Shown here: one piece after another, positions 33,828-46,236 of the stretch | How positions within the stretch are numbered: the stretch's first letter is position 1 | How the letters are laid out: every line of letters begins with the position of its first letter | From: Coniferiporia sulphurascens | Taxonomy: Eukaryota > Basidiomycota > Agaricomycetes > Hymenochaetales > Hymenochaetaceae | Assembly (NCBI GenBank): GCA_002794785.1 | Contig: NBBA01000013.1 | Span: 496,001 to 560,000 of the forward strand | Direction of reading: 5' to 3' | DNA: 64,000 bases | Translations under genes and position numbers: made by a program | The notes under the pieces: model-generated | What the model saw: the letters and a program-made list of their open reading frames with translations, nothing else | Databases searched by the model: none | What the model was told of the DNA's origin: nothing

Positions 33828-35271
33828 TCATACCCGTAGCCCACTCATCCTACCTGCCAGACCACTGGCGGCGGTGACGTTCCAAATAACAAGCTTTCCA
33901 TCGACACCGCTCGTGCTAATACGCGTAACCTGACCGGGCGCACCTGAATACGGGCGCACGCTCGTGATGGTGTTTTGGTGAACTGTTATCAACTCGCCGT
34001 CCGCAGAGATGCCTGCGCCCGGCAGGCCAGCTGCAGATGACTGCCCCCTCATGTCCGCGTTGCGGAACGTCGCGAACGCTGCGCTGTTGAGACGCCCGAC
34101 AGGCGACGCACGGCCTGCACCTGCAGACTTCGGTGCAGTCGTGTCGTCCAGACTGCCGACTGCTTTCCAGCCAGCTGCAGTCCCTTGGAAAAGCACGGGC
34201 TGGCAATCGTGGCCAGCTGCGATGAGCGTATCCTCGGACGTCCAACACAGGGACACGTAAGGAAGGGTCGACTGCTTCACCGTGAACACGGCAGGTCCAC
34301 CAGGATAGACAATGGTAACCGACGAGTCGTGGCCTGCACGTTTATCAGCGATCAGTAAATCGGAAATCGCATTGGAGAGGGGTGATCGTGTACGTACTGG
34401 CAAACGCGAGTACATCTCCGGAGGGCGAGAACCCGACACTGTGAACCCAGCCGCCGCTGGAGCTGCCGTATTCACCGCAGAGTGTATTGAATGGCAACTT
34501 CTCACCCCAAACAGTCGGCTGCGGCTTCTTGTCGACATCTTTAATGTATGCTGAGAATACGCGTGCCTTCATGTCCGCGCTGCCGGCTGCGAGAAGGACG
34601 TTGTTCGGGTGCCAGTCAATAGCTAGGACGGTGGACCGGATGGGCTTCTTGAGTTGCCTCGAGACCCACCAGTCGCTCTCGGGATCGAAGGAGCAAATCG
34701 CGATAGCACTGCGCATTCGGATGAACTCGTCAAAATCACCCGCGTGATGGTAAGCCTATCGAACATACCGAGCACCAGATGCTACGGCGAATTTGTCCTC
34801 GTTCGGGCTCCAGCGGACGTAGGTCGCAGCGCGGTTGATGCGCAGGAGGACGAGCGTCGGCTTCCAGGTCATGTGGCCCGTGAGCGGGTCGGGAGTCTGC
34901 GTCCAGACATACGCGTTACGGTCTTGCGATGCGGTGACAATGCGGTTCGAGTTCGGTGCCCAGTCGATCGAGGTAATCACTTTGTCGTGCTGTATGTACG
35001 GCCGTGTTAGTCAATACAGAAGATTGAAAAGAGCAGATGCTGTAGCTACTCACCTCCGCCAGCGTTTCGATGGTCTTCCACTCACTACCATCCTTTTGCA
35101 GGATCTGTGCCTCGTTTGAGTTGAGACTCAGGCATACCTCTACAATCCGGTGTGGGGTCAGTCGGCGCAACTAAGATGATCGCTTCATGGCTGCCTACCT
35201 TGACGGTCTGCGCTGAACGAGTGCGCCGTTATGGCAGTCTGAGATATTGTGTATTCTTCCGGGATAGACAT
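33828..35271 (-). CDS. ARPC1: Arp2/3 complex subunit ARPC1 (p41/Sop2), WD40
   Basis: Seven-bladed WD40 subunit of the Arp2/3 complex, which nucleates branched actin. The protein starts [19 protein letters not shown] at 35271. Blades follow: [147 protein letters not shown], and a last blade ending [15 protein letters not shown]. Between blades 6 and 7 lies the long loop (about 34080-33960) typical of ARPC1, rich in Ala, Gly and Ser. About six exons. The [17 protein letters not shown] stretch is a strong family marker. Confidence 0.92.
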
Positions 35272-35862
35272 AGCTAAATGTAGGGATAAACGCGAGAGTG
35301 TTTAATGAGAAATGCCGCAGAGGACTCAGCAGTCGACTACTGCGTGATGATGATTGTAGGAGGACAGGCGTAAGTACCCGATATAGTATGCTCATGCCCT
35401 TTCCGGGATGATCGACGCGGACATCATCGCTCCAGCGCTACAAGATGGAACTCATTTCTATGCATGGTATAAAACTAGTATGACGTTAGCTGTAGTTACA
35501 AATTATGAGAGCTACAAATGTGGATGACTTCCCCCTTTCCCCCCTCACTTCTAAGCCTGTGGACAAGCCCCTTGAAATTGATATTCCAAGAATATAAACT
35601 TACGATAATGCCGCGGATGGGGGCTTGTGCGATGACCCAGCGCTACGCAGAAAATGAAGCTGATGAGGATGCTCTGCTTCTAAAAAATTAACATCGTCGT
35701 GGCACATGGTCCAAGACTATTTCCTGTTAGAAGAGCTTCGAGAATTAAGGCCTGCGAGCGTTATACCAGTGTCACAAGCAGAGTGCCCCAGACACCCCGA
35801 AAGCATCGATGCCAACACACACGGATACAAAAGCCTATAGACGCTTGGGCGGGAATCCACAT
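35272..35862. other. Intergenic 0.6 kb between ARPC1 5' end and TilS 3' end
   Basis: Upstream region of ARPC1 and 3' flank of the TilS-like gene. No open frame with a recognisable motif; no RNA gene seen. Confidence 0.4.
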
Positions 35863-37980
35863 CTAAGAATCCAGGGTCCTGATCCAAGTTATCCGTACGG
35901 CATGTTGGTCATGGGCTGGCGGTGGGAGCGACCCGACGTTATTGTTCTCGTGCATTAGGAAATGCGCCGAACCATCAGGCAGAACGCGCACAAGTTCGGA
36001 CTCTTGCGTTTCGCATGCATCACGGGTACGGGTCTCTGCATTCGTTCGCCGAAGCACGATCTTTGGAAGGAAGTAGGGCGAGTGTGGGACGACGATAACT
36101 CTCGCCTGGTACCCTTTCGGGTTTCCACTCTCCTGTGAAAGCGCGGTAAGGACATACGGCGGAAGTAAATGAGGGCAGATATGCAAGAGAAAGCGACAGT
36201 CGTATACAATTTCCACAAATTCATCAGGCTTCCACTGTAAGGCCGAAAGGATCGTCGATGTGATATCGAGCTCTAATGTGCCGAGCCTGGACACTTCAGC
36301 CCCAGAGGTGGGGCGTCGAATTGGAGGCTGACGGGAAGCTAGCCAGACCGCTTCCTCGCCGGGTCCAGTCAATGCAGAGAGCCGCAATCTCCCGTTCACG
36401 CCAATAGTAGATGGGATCCAAAGAACGCCGGCTCCTGACACGAGCTTTCCGCGGAGCCTTCCTTGTGTACCCTTTCCCAACGCAATACTGGTGGTTCCCC
36501 AAAGTGTGTCCACTATCCTCTGGAGGCTAGCGGTACGCCGGCCGGCTTCGGCATGGGGGGAACCCCAGGGAAATGGAGAGACGCAGCGCAGAACACGGCG
36601 GACCATCCCAAGGCGAACTGCGTTGTCTGTGACACGTGCCAGCGCCTCACTAGATAAGAGAATGGTCGACACCGGTGAGGGACGGATGTACCCGGCCAAT
36701 TCATCCGACACTAAATGGGAGTGATGATGAATTTTCAACTTTCCGATACAAGAACTTTAAACCATATTACCTTCGTTTTCAAGTTGGTCGACATAGTTTG
36801 ACATGACGTGGACGGCAGTCTTAAGTCCTGCGATGGACCTATTGTCTTCACCCCCCGGCGTGCTTAAGCTTCTTCCACTATCTTTTATCGGTGCGCCCAC
36901 TTTAGAGGCCATGTCTAACAATGTTTCGCTCGCATTGGCTAAGACACCACTCTGGTATGCCGCCCATACATGAGACAATTAAAGGCAGGAAATGCGAGAC
37001 CACTGACCGTCAAGCCACAAGGGCCTCCTCCGTCCATGCCCTTAATTGCATGCCGTATGCGATTACGATCTGTAACTTCAGGTTGGAAATTAGTCGAGTC
37101 TTCGACGTACTCCAGTCCATTCTCTCGACAAGTTGCCACAAGCCTTTCCTAAACCTACATTCAGCCCCACGGGATTTTTAGAGACGGGACCATCCCACCT
37201 TTGGAAACTGGAGCAAGGGCCTCACGACCCATCGCGCCATTCCATGCTGACCCGCCCAACCAACACTCTCTGGACCGCTTCCAAAGCCCATGCCCCACCT
37301 CCGACGTGGGCGCATCCCCCCTGCACCCACCGGGCCACTTCCGCGCGAGAGCCGCAGCAGCGCAGTCTCTAGTTGGTCGTCCGCATGATGTCCGAGTGCT
37401 AGAATTGTAACACCCTCCTCGCGCATTGCAGAGAGCAACAAATGGTAGCGTGCCTCTCGAGCAACGTTCTCAAACGCTTGTAGTCCTGAGTGCGGGGAGA
37501 GGGCTGGGAATGGTGGAATGCCCCACGGGATTTTCAGCACGAGATGCTTAACCTTGAGAGAATTGGCAAGCTCGACACATTGCGCGGTCATCTTGCTGGA
37601 AGCAGCCTGTAAGCCATGGTCGATCGTCACTGCAGCTAGATCTTTAAAGCCCGTACTGCCAAACTCGTTCCTTGTAGCCAACTGTTTTAGCAAATACAGC
37701 AGACATGTTGAATCGGGCCCTCCAGAGAACGCGACAGCTGGAACTATTGTCAGAAGCTCTACGTCGAATGAGCAGGTTTTCGAGAGCTACCTATTTTCTC
37801 TGATCGGTTTTTTGAGGGTACACACGCCTTGAAATAAGTGTAGAATTCATCCGCAGAAATAGAGGAGCGACAGCCATCGTCGCGTGGGGATACACTGGAT
37901 AAGCTTCGCACTTGTCTGCGCCTCAAGTAAGGGGAGTCCCTAAGCAAATTTCTGGTTCCCCATCTCAGCAACCCAAACAT
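35863..37980 (-). CDS. tRNA(Ile)-lysidine synthase-like PP-loop ATPase (TilS)
   Basis: N-type PP-loop ATPase expected to convert cytidine 34 of AUA-reading tRNA(Ile) to lysidine. The start MFGLLRWGTRNLL followed by RRRQVRSLSS is a likely mitochondrial presequence. The PP-loop AVAFSGGPDSTCLLYLL spans an intron. Then come AAVTIDHGLQAASS, ARYHLLLSAMREEGVTILALGHHADDQLETALLRLSRGSG (the conserved GHHxDDxxET) and the second-domain element EYVEDSTNFQPEVTDRNRIRH (the DxSN and RNRIR motifs). The remaining roughly 350 residues (35863-36980) are weakly conserved, as usual for the TilS tail. Organelle targeting is inferred from the presequence. A stretch near 37178-37375 of Gly, Met and Arg is probably an insert. 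Confidence 0.85.
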
Positions 37981-38742
37981 TGAGGCAGCACGTTATCCAA
38001 GACACATAGTAAGTTCCGGACACTAAGAGTTCATGAAAGTCGGGACGACAAGCACTGGTGAAGAACAAAAAGTTGACCTTAGAGAAGGGTGTCGATCCTT
38101 TCTCCGTTTATGGTCATACCTGACTGACCATAGAAAGAAGAACACACCGACCGACAGAATTAAATATGTATTTTGTATTGAATCTGAACATCTATCGTAA
38201 TCGCTAGACACTGCACATTACATCGCATACACTTTCACTAGAAAATCAAGCTAGAAGCAGCGAAACAGATGGTAGCAACACTATTGAGTTAAAGGAATTC
38301 AAGATAACGGATGCTCCATCCTGGAGGACACTAGTACTGTAGCTATAACAAACACATCAACGGAACTTTTGGCGGGGATGTGTACAAGCGGGCGAACAAG
38401 CGATAGTCCACGTCCGTTCACGAACCGACAGATCCAGGAGTCCTTGCGTGTGTCAGGGCGAGGGGAACGAGAAACAATACAAGATAACAAGTGCATAGAT
38501 AGAGAGGTTTAAAATGTGGAAGACAGCGCGAGATGAGTTTTCATCGGGAGGATGGAAACGGATTTGTTGAAGAAAAATTCGGCACGAAAACTGACTCGTA
38601 CATGCTTAGCAAAATCGGAAGATAGAAAAGCGAAACAGAAAAGGCCTGACGATTTACCGTCGATATCCAATGCACGCTCTATTTGCCTTTGTAGACGTGG
38701 CCCCGCATCGGACACTGACGGGCCAGTTGTTTGTAAGGTTGA
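37981..38742. other. Intergenic 0.76 kb, no gene recognised
   Basis: Upstream of the TilS-like gene and 3' flank of the YTH gene. Mostly AT-rich; the frames at 38023-38211 minus and 38552-38746 plus have no motif. Probably promoter plus the 3' UTR of the YTH mRNA. Confidence 0.4.
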
Positions 38743-41488
38743 TTAAAAGTTACCAGTATATCCCTGGTTAGCGGACACAGGACTCGGGTTACGCATAATG
38801 TTCTGGATCGCGTATTGCGTGTTCATTTGCATGGGCATCATTTGTGCCGGCATACCCAAGTGCTGACCCGGATAAGGATTCGGCAGCGCAAACGGATGCT
38901 GCTGGGCTTGTGCGGCGAGTTGCGGCTGCGGCGAGCGTGACTGCTGCGGCGGGGACCCGGGAGTTTGCTGCTGCTGCATTTTTTGCATGGACTGTAGCTA
39001 CAATAACGACGACGTAAGTTACCGGTATCGCCTCCAGGAACATCTGCGAAGTTGGCCCACCTCGTAGAACGCAAAGTCCTGAAGGAGAGACGTCCTTGCC
39101 GGGTGCGTAAAGAAGATGCGGAGCATCTCCTGGCCCGCATCTGGAAGAAGCTCCTGTGTGTCGCGACTGTTAGTGACCGGCTTGCGTTCTTGCGTATTGC
39201 TGCGGATGATGTGTCAGCGAATCACAACCCAAACCGTGCGCTCTCGCTACTCACCTGAGCTTAATGTGGCGGAGGTTCGCGTTTGGTATGTCACGAACAA
39301 AAATCCACTTGACTTTGAACACCCCCTTCCATTTGTCGGAGGCCCAGACAGTGCTGCTGCGTGTATAGTCGACCTGGATCATGTATTGATTGGTCTAGAG
39401 AATAACATATTTATGAAACAGAACTTACAGGGGTCAACATCTCCGCCATACCACAGAAATGGCCACTAGCGTTAACGCTGAAGAAAAGATAGATGGGACC
39501 TCTTGCAGCTGTTTCTTTAAAAGCCTTGTCAAGACGCTTGTTTCCGGGGTCCGTGGAGCTCCAGATTTCGTATTTAAGTGATTTATGGACATCATCCTCG
39601 GTATATGACTTGATGACGAAGAAACGAGCCTAGAGAAAAAGTTAACAGATTAACGACATGATAGATGCATGGGCAGTAGGACTACAGCTCACGAAGGAAG
39701 GTCTACAATCGAATGTGGAAGGATTGTAACCCTTTGTTGCAATAAGAGATGGGACGTCAATCGGTGAAGTAATTGCTCCGGCAACTTGTTGACCACCTCC
39801 ACTAGCTGCTGCTTGAGTCTGGCCCTGCGTATTCTGACCATATGTCGAGACACCAAGACGAGGACCTCCTTGCTGGCTGAGATACTGGGAGGGCACTAAT
39901 GGGTTGGGAGGCAGGGTAGACGCGTCATAATTTCCCGCCGCATACTGTAAGTTCGGGTTTGACGTGCGCGAGGTGAGCCCACGCTCCTTCTGGTCCCAAA
40001 CACCCGTCGACGACGCATTCGAGTTGCGATGAGATTGCGGCTGGGAGTGAGACATGGATAAACCTTGCTGGTTCTGTTGAGGGAAATTATTCCCGATCAA
40101 CGACCCGCCCCCAGATGCGCTCGTAGGTCCGCTGGCAAGAACCCCGCCTTCGACATCGGTGACGAGGTTCAGCTTTCCCGAACGCTGACTCATCCCCATA
40201 TTATTGCCATTGTCAGGACGGCGTAAGCCAGGTGCCTGCCCAGCCGAAGCACCATGCTGGTTGAGACGAGGCGGAACAGTACCTTGACCTACATTGCCAC
40301 CATTAGCGAAGCCTTGGCTCTGGGAGAAGTTTCCTCCGGAGAGCTCCAGCGTAGAGAGAGCACGCTGGACATCATCAATTGCACTAGCTCCGCCGCCGTT
40401 CCCTTGACCGTATCTCCATGCATTATCGTTCGCCATGCTCCATGGTGAGTTGCGGCCGGGCGTGTACTGACCTCCGTACGAGTTCTGTTGCTGTTGTAGT
40501 TGCTGCTGCTGCTGTTGATGCTGCTGCTGCTGCTGTTGTTGTTGTTGCTGCTGCTGCTGTTGTTGTTGTTGCTGCTGCTGCTGCTGGAGAAGGGCGTATT
40601 GATAGTCTTCCTCAATGTGTGGCTCTTCCTCTTGGAAATCTTCCTCGTTATCTAGTGGGCTAGGCGGAGAGGCCGATGAAGCATGCGGCCGTTCGATCTG
40701 AGCCTGAAGCGTGCCCGAACGGCGGAGGCCGACGGCGACGCGCCGTACACTCCCGCCAGCAGCACCATATGTGAGAGACTGGTGCCGGCGGACGTCCGCT
40801 CCCGCTGGGGGAGGGGAAGGTATGTGGGGAGGGAAAGAGGGGGACAGGGGTGAGTGTCCATGGGAGGAGCCAGACTGGGAGTCGGTGACGTGTTGGTACC
40901 GAGCCATTTCGTGGGCACTAAGTTGCTGTGTGAAGGAGAACATGACGGTCAGCCTTTACATTGGCATCCCCCTGCCACAACGAAGTAGGGATAGCTGTTT
41001 GGGCGATTCGCTTTAACCTACCTCATCTCCATTCCAAGCTCTCATATCATTTTCCCATTCCTCTTCTTCGCCTTCGTGGCCGTGCTCGGCCGTGATTGCA
41101 GTGAGGCTGTTCATCGTTCTTGGAGTCAAAGTTCCCCCCTGTCGATTTTGACTGCTGCGCGGAAAGGCTTTAGACGGACCGCTTATGAGACACTTCGCTT
41201 GCAGGATCGTAGTCGATCATACGTACCACGATTGTACCGTGTTGGAAGGGAGCTCTGTCGGTGGAGGCTGCTGCTTTTCTCGCCAACTGCACCTACACCT
41301 CCGACCCAGTCTTGATCGACGACTTCATCGTCGTTCCACCCCTGCTGCTGCTGGGTCTCCTCGGCCAGCAAACGAGACCCGGCACGCGCAGCGCGAGATG
41401 TGGCTGTTATAGTGTGGTGGCGTCTTACAGTGCTCGCCGGAGGAGAACTGGACGGAATTGGCGGAGGGGAGACAGGATGATTGGACAT
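38743..41488 (-). CDS. YTH-domain m6A RNA-binding protein
   Basis: Reader of N6-methyladenosine in mRNA, of the YTHDF/Pho92 type. The N-terminal about 480 residues are disordered and rich in Gln, Ser, Asn and Gly, with a long polyglutamine tract. The YTH domain follows across four or five exons: [79 protein letters not shown] and NLRHIKL. The three cage tryptophans known in YTHDF proteins are all present (W in EIWSS, in TVW and in DKW). The tail is Gln/Pro-rich and ends QGYTGNF at 38743. The start at 41488 ([15 protein letters not shown]) is the first ATG of the first exon; the first junction TRYNRGT to [15 protein letters not shown] keeps frame. Confidence 0.93.
40485..40587. repeat. CAG/CAA trinucleotide repeat encoding poly-Gln
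   Basis: Seen on the plus strand as CTG/TTG triplets. It encodes more than 35 glutamines with two His and one Leu interruptions in the YTH protein. Mixed CAG and CAA codons suggest selection for glutamine rather than pure slippage. Confidence 0.9.
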
Positions 41489-42032
41489 CGCAGGAGATCC
41501 TTTTCGTTAGGTCCGTACACTTGAAGTGACTCTGAAACCGCAAAGGAGTAACAAGAGACAAGGTCTTGCAGACCCGCTGGCAGGTAGTCAGACGATTCGG
41601 TTTGGAGACGAGGGTGAAAGAGAAAGCGATGAGACGAGAATGGTCGTCAAGCAATGAAATACGAGCCCCAATGCCGGAATTGGCGGGTGTCTTTCAGTGT
41701 CCGCACTGCCTGCTGGCTGTCCTCGACGGGGCACACGGTCTAAACGGATCCCGACAACGGGTACGACGACGACGACGACGGCTGCCTATGGGACTTGGAG
41801 GCCACGTGTGTATATCCTTGCAGACGGTCAACAGGAGAAAGCAATCAGCCAGAAATTCGCATTACAAAAACCTCGCGCTGCGCGCATATTATCAAACGTA
41901 AACAAGCTACGGATTAGAATTAGACTTTAGGAGGTCCTGAAGGACTGATACATTCGTTTTAATTGAATACGGACACATCACTTTGAGACGGCACACGGCT
42001 CTTCTACGTAACTAGGGAGGCCATGACACGAA
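41489..42032. other. Intergenic 0.5 kb upstream of YTH and LIS1 genes
   Basis: Divergent spacer. Frames at 41566-41901 and 41697-41930 plus are motif-free. Contains a six-triplet ACG repeat around 41763-41780. Probably holds the promoters of both genes. Confidence 0.4.
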
Positions 42033-42455
42033 ATGGAAGATAGCTTCGCACTTTTCGCAAGGGAAATTGAGGGACTGGAAACGAGTTTTCCATCTGCAGC
42101 AGGTGTGGTGGCTACAGCTTCCCCATGCAGATATGTGTGACCTGTGACGGTTAATGGTAACCGCGTCTCATGCACGGGGTGACATCGACGGCAACAAGAA
42201 CTGCTAGCAGAGGATCTCCTACCGTACAAACTTGAACGCGCTCGTCGTCGCGCAGCCCCCGCGTGCCGCCGCGAATACCTGGGTGAGACTGAATCCTCGA
42301 TAGTCTTCCGAGGACGCGGCCAAAATAATACTTTCAAGTCACCATGTCGTTGCTCTCCGAAAGACAGAAGGAGGACCTGTAAGCCTCGGCCACACTCGCA
42401 TTGCGTGTCTTTAGCATTTCACGCGTTTATTGCTGACGCGCCCTCGCGACGCTAG
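42033..42455 (+). CDS. Candidate small spliced gene overlapping the LIS1 start
   Basis: Exon 42033-42102 (MEDSFALFAREIEGLETSF) joins by a GTGTGG-CTAGCAG intron to 42211-42455 (EDLLPYKLERARRRAAPACRR and on to [13 protein letters not shown]), 104 codons in all. The phase fits and the first about 75 residues have protein-like composition; beyond 42344 the frame lies over LIS1 coding sequence and is less convincing. I do not recognise a family. An alternative is a 5' UTR of LIS1 with a chance uORF. A competing minus-strand frame of 119 codons covers the same DNA but lacks protein-like composition. Confidence 0.3.
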
Positions 42456-44080
42456 GCACAAATCTATCTTAGAGTATCTTCACTCCCAGAACTTTACCGA
42501 AGCCTACAGTGCCCTGAAGGCCGATGCAAACGTTGATTACACGCCCGATCCCAAATCCAAGTACGCTCAGTTGCTAGAGAAGAAATGGACGAGTGTCATT
42601 CGACTGCAGAAGAAGGTACGTTTACGCCTGCAACATTTCGTACGTGTATTCGGGCACATGTTTAATTTCGGACGCGTTCTCTGCCGAGCAGATCATGGAT
42701 CTTGAGAATCGCAATGCCGCGTTGCAGGAAGAAGTGTCGATGTCGCCTGCGAAACGCGCTGCCTCGCAATCCGACTGGGTACCCCGCGCGCCCGCAGGAC
42801 GCGTACTGACTGGTCATCGGGGGGAGATCAATAAGGTCGCGTTCCACCCCGCGTATTCAGTACTAGCCTCAGCTAGCAACGATTCAACGATCAAGATATG
42901 GGACTGGGAGACTGGGGAATTTGAACGTACGCTTAAGGGGCACACCCGCTCTGTGAATGATATAGACTTTGATTCAAAAGGAAACCTACTTGGTATGTTT
43001 TCTTGCTTGCGAATTTACGGTTGTGTTAAGCGGCGTCTGGCTCTTAAGTTTCGTGTGCGGCCGATTTATTTATCAAAATCTGGGACACGCAGAATGAATG
43101 GACAAACACAAAGACCATGACAGGACATGACCATAACGTCTCGTCTGTAAGATTTATGCCGGGGGATGTTCACATAGTCAGTGCCGGAAGAGATCGGAGT
43201 ATACGCATATGGAATGTCGCGTCAGGGTATGATATCGCATTCCAGTCTATCTACCTTCTGTAGCTAACACAGATTTTAGACACCAAGTAAAGATATTATC
43301 CGGGCACAGCGAATGGGTGCGATGCGTGTCTCCGTCGGATGATGGTCGTTTGCTAGCCAGTTGTTCAAATGACCATGTTCGTGTGCACTTTAATTTTTAT
43401 TTGAGGTCGCTAAAGCACAACCTACCGGCAGACTGCACGAATATGGGATTTCCAGTCAGGAGAAACAAAAGCAGAGCTGCGCGGACATGAAAACGTCGTG
43501 GAGGCAATTGTTTTTGCCCCTGCCAATGCATATCCAGCAATTCGCGAGTTAGGCGGGATTGTCGTATGTCTCCCCGTTTTTGTTAAATCTATTGAAACTG
43601 ACACTGTTGTTTTTATTTGTAGGCTGACCGATCTAAAAACCCCGGACTATATGCTGCGACGGGTGGACGTGACAAATTCATCAAGTTATGGGACACGTCA
43701 ACGGGGCAGCTTATTCGGACTCTGGTTAGTACTTTTGTTTTTACTCGACCTTTCCCAGTCCAGCCGAGCTCACCGCTGGACAGCCGGGACACGATAATTG
43801 GGTACGGGCTCTCGTCTTTCACCCGACAGGAAAATTCCTTCTTTCGTGTTCGGACGATAAGTCGATCCGTGTGTGGGAGCTTGCGACGGGGCGCTGCATC
43901 AAGACCGTAGAGGCACACGGGCACTTTGTGCAGAGCATGGCCTGGGGTCGCGCCACGACTGGGGCGGGGCCTGTCAAGGCGGACGGTGTAACCGTTAACG
44001 GTGACGGCAGTGAAGAGAAGCGTATTAACGTTGTCGCCACGGGCAGTGTCGACCAGACAATTAAGGTCTGGACGCCGTAA
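42344..44080 (+). CDS. PAC1: LIS1/PAC1 nuclear distribution protein, LisH-WD40
   Basis: Dynein regulator required for nuclear migration in hyphae. Exon 1 is only [12 protein letters not shown]. Exon 2 is the LisH dimerisation motif [21 protein letters not shown], followed by coiled coil [14 protein letters not shown]. Seven WD40 repeats follow: [16 protein letters not shown]...[154 protein letters not shown], and a last blade ending [10 protein letters not shown]. Seven or more introns, about 430 residues, with the stop at 44078-44080. The DSKGNLL blade is interrupted by an intron near 42994. The gene is unusually close to an overlapping upstream frame. Confidence 0.95.
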
Positions 44081-45015
44081 CAACGGATCGGCTACCTCAC
44101 GGAACGGCGTGCACGAGCGCGAACGCGGATGCGGGGGGTCGCCCTTTGTGTTACTTAGCCGGCCGATTTTCTTGCTTTGCTCTGTCCAGCCTTCTCTTCT
44201 ACCATACCCATCCTCTGGAACTCGAAGCCTTGCAGGAAGACGACATAGACGTCCAGAATAAGCCTTTCCTTTGACGTGCCCTCTGGGTGAGCGAACGCGC
44301 AAAAGCTTCTTTCTTTCCATGATCGACTGATCGCTGATGTTCCTTACGTCTTTATGCTTGGTGCTGGCCTTGTAGCATCGCAGCTATCCCACCGTCCCAC
44401 ATATAATCCCTTCCCTCCTTTTTCCACGCTAAAGTTTATATAGTGTACACTCACGGCCACATTCCTTTTTTTTCTTTTTCTCCACGTCGATGTTAATACT
44501 GCTAATTGGCGTTTAATGGTGTACGTTGGACTGTAAGCAGAGATGATAGGCGAGATTGGTCGTGCCTGCCGGCTCAGGCCGCAGCACGTTTTAAGGACTG
44601 TTTCCGGTGGAAAGTAAGATGGGGGGTGTGACAATTGGATCTGAGAAATATGGAGCGGGTTGCGGGGGACGGGTCACAGCGTCCGGATTCTGTCGAGACA
44701 ATAAGGAGGGGAGAATCAGAGATGGATCGGGTGTTGGGAAATGGAAGGGGGCAAGGGCGACGGCCGGCTCGTCCGCATATATCGTCTAGACTCGCTAGGG
44801 CTCCGTCCGCTGTTGCCGTTGGCGAATATATGTATTTTATTTTGTTGCTGTGCGACTGGCGAGCGCCGTGACTACGGGTCCTGCCTGCTAAAAGTTGCTG
44901 CTCCCTTCAGCTCGCCTCGTCCCATCCCCCCTCCTGCGCTCTTTTGTTCTTACTTATTATCTTCCCCTTTGCCTTCTCTCTCTTCTTCTGAGCTAGTCAG
45001 TCCCCCACGAGCACA
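44081..45015. other. Intergenic 0.9 kb, no gene recognised
   Basis: The first half is a pyrimidine-rich 3' flank of LIS1. The second half contains CT-rich tracts (44890-44990) directly before the next start codon, typical of a fungal core promoter. No coding motif on either strand. Confidence 0.4.
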
Positions 45016-46236
45016 ATGGTGGTAGACCCCAAGCCTGTTCTTGACCTCGACCTTCACCTTCAATCCTGTGCCCCGGTAGGCCCTTTTGTCCCAAGACCGT
45101 TCCCTCCCCCCGCCCTCGAGAACGTGCCCCTCCCGTATATCCTCGACCAGCTTCATAATCTCGCTGTACACTACTGGGACAAGCCAGAGACTGCAGACTG
45201 CACGATCAGTAAGTCGTATGCGCCTTGGAAGCCCTGTCCGCTGCTTATCGGTGTCTCTGCAGTTGTCCCCATCGCGCCGCCGCGGTGCCCTACGCGTAAT
45301 TCTATTGCTTGTATTTCTAATGTGCCCACGACTCCGTTGTCTGCGCCTGCTGCATTTCCATCCCTGCCCAAGGACCCCGCTGGTCTGGGTCGTCGTGTCA
45401 CCGAGCCCGCAACACCCGTGACGCGAGTGACGCGCATGACGAGCAAGGTATGTATCCCCCCCGCGACTTGTGCGGACGTTGAAATTCACATTTATTTCCA
45501 GCTCCATTTGGACTACCTCCTCTCCCAGTCGTCGCTTTTCCGCGACCTCTTTAGCGGGCGTCCGCCGCCCGACCCTCTCTCACCCGCCTGCCCCGACTCG
45601 CCAAACACGCCTCCTATCCTACCCCGCAATGTCCTTCCCCTGCACCGTTCTCCCTACATCCTCCCTTCTACGCCCGCGCATCCCGTCGTGCATCTTCCAC
45701 TCCCAGACCCCTCGTCCTTTCCACATCTCGTACATTATATGTACTTCGGCACGTTTGCCACACTCGAAGCTGCACTTGACGCGGGTCAGGTGCGCTGGGC
45801 AGACGTTGTACGCAACGTCGAATATTTAGGCATGCGCACACGCATCAAAAGCTTCCTCGGTCACTGGTATGCGCGCCGTACGGCGTCTTACCCCGGGGGC
45901 GCGTGTCCTCCACCTATCGTGTGCGCAGAAGAAGAGGATTACTACGCATACGGGAGCGATGTGGATATGGACAGTGATGACGGCAGCAGCTCGTACTCGG
46001 ATTCGGACTCGGACTACGACGTTGACTCGGACTGCTACATGTCGGACACGGACGAGTCCCTCGAGTCTGTCCTCGAGGACATCCCTTCCACAGAAATCAC
46101 TGTGAAGAAGGCTGACGACCAGAACGAAGAATCCAACTTAATCGTGGACGAATGCGACCCTCCACGGGGTCGCTCGCGAACACGGAACTCACTCAATGCA
46201 ACCTCGCTATCCCCCGCTCAGAGGCGCAGGTTGTGA
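45016..46236 (+). CDS. BTB/POZ-like protein, Clp1-like candidate
   Basis: Starts MVVDPKPVLDLDLHLQS and has two likely introns: a strong GTAAGT donor after ADCTI (about 45210-45262) that joins to VPIAPPRCP, and one after RMTSK (45448-45501) that joins to LHLDYLLSQSSLFRDLFSG. The central part reads PYILPSTPAHPVVHLPLPDPSSFPHLVHYMYFG and VRWADVVRNVEYLGMRTRIKSFLGHWY, with the helix layout of a BTB/POZ-like fold. This layout recalls the basidiomycete Clp1 (clampless) family, which controls clamp formation and mating-type development, but that is from memory and unsure. The tail is an acidic, Asp/Ser-rich stretch (45950-46060), then basic and ending RRRL. Nuclear function is an inference. Confidence 0.5.
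   Translation: MVVDPKPVLDLDLHLQSCAPVGPFVPRPFPPPALENVPLPYILDQLHNLAVHYWDKPETADCTISKSYAPWKPCPLLIGVSAVVPIAPPRCPTRNSIACISNVPTTPLSAPAAFPSLPKDPAGLGRRVTEPATPVTRVTRMTSKVCIPPATCADVEIHIYFQLHLDYLLSQSSLFRDLFSGRPPPDPLSPACPDSPNTPPILPRNVLPLHRSPYILPSTPAHPVVHLPLPDPSSFPHLVHYMYFGTFATLEAALDAGQVRWADVVRNVEYLGMRTRIKSFLGHWYARRTASYPGGACPPPIVCAEEEDYYAYGSDVDMDSDDGSSSYSDSDSDYDVDSDCYMSDTDESLESVLEDIPSTEITVKKADDQNEESNLIVDECDPPRGRSRTRNSLNATSLSPAQRRRL

Noticed and set aside
41978..42337. 119-codon minus-strand frame divergent from LIS1
   Set aside because: No motif, and the plus-strand candidate gene over the same bases has better composition and splice sites.
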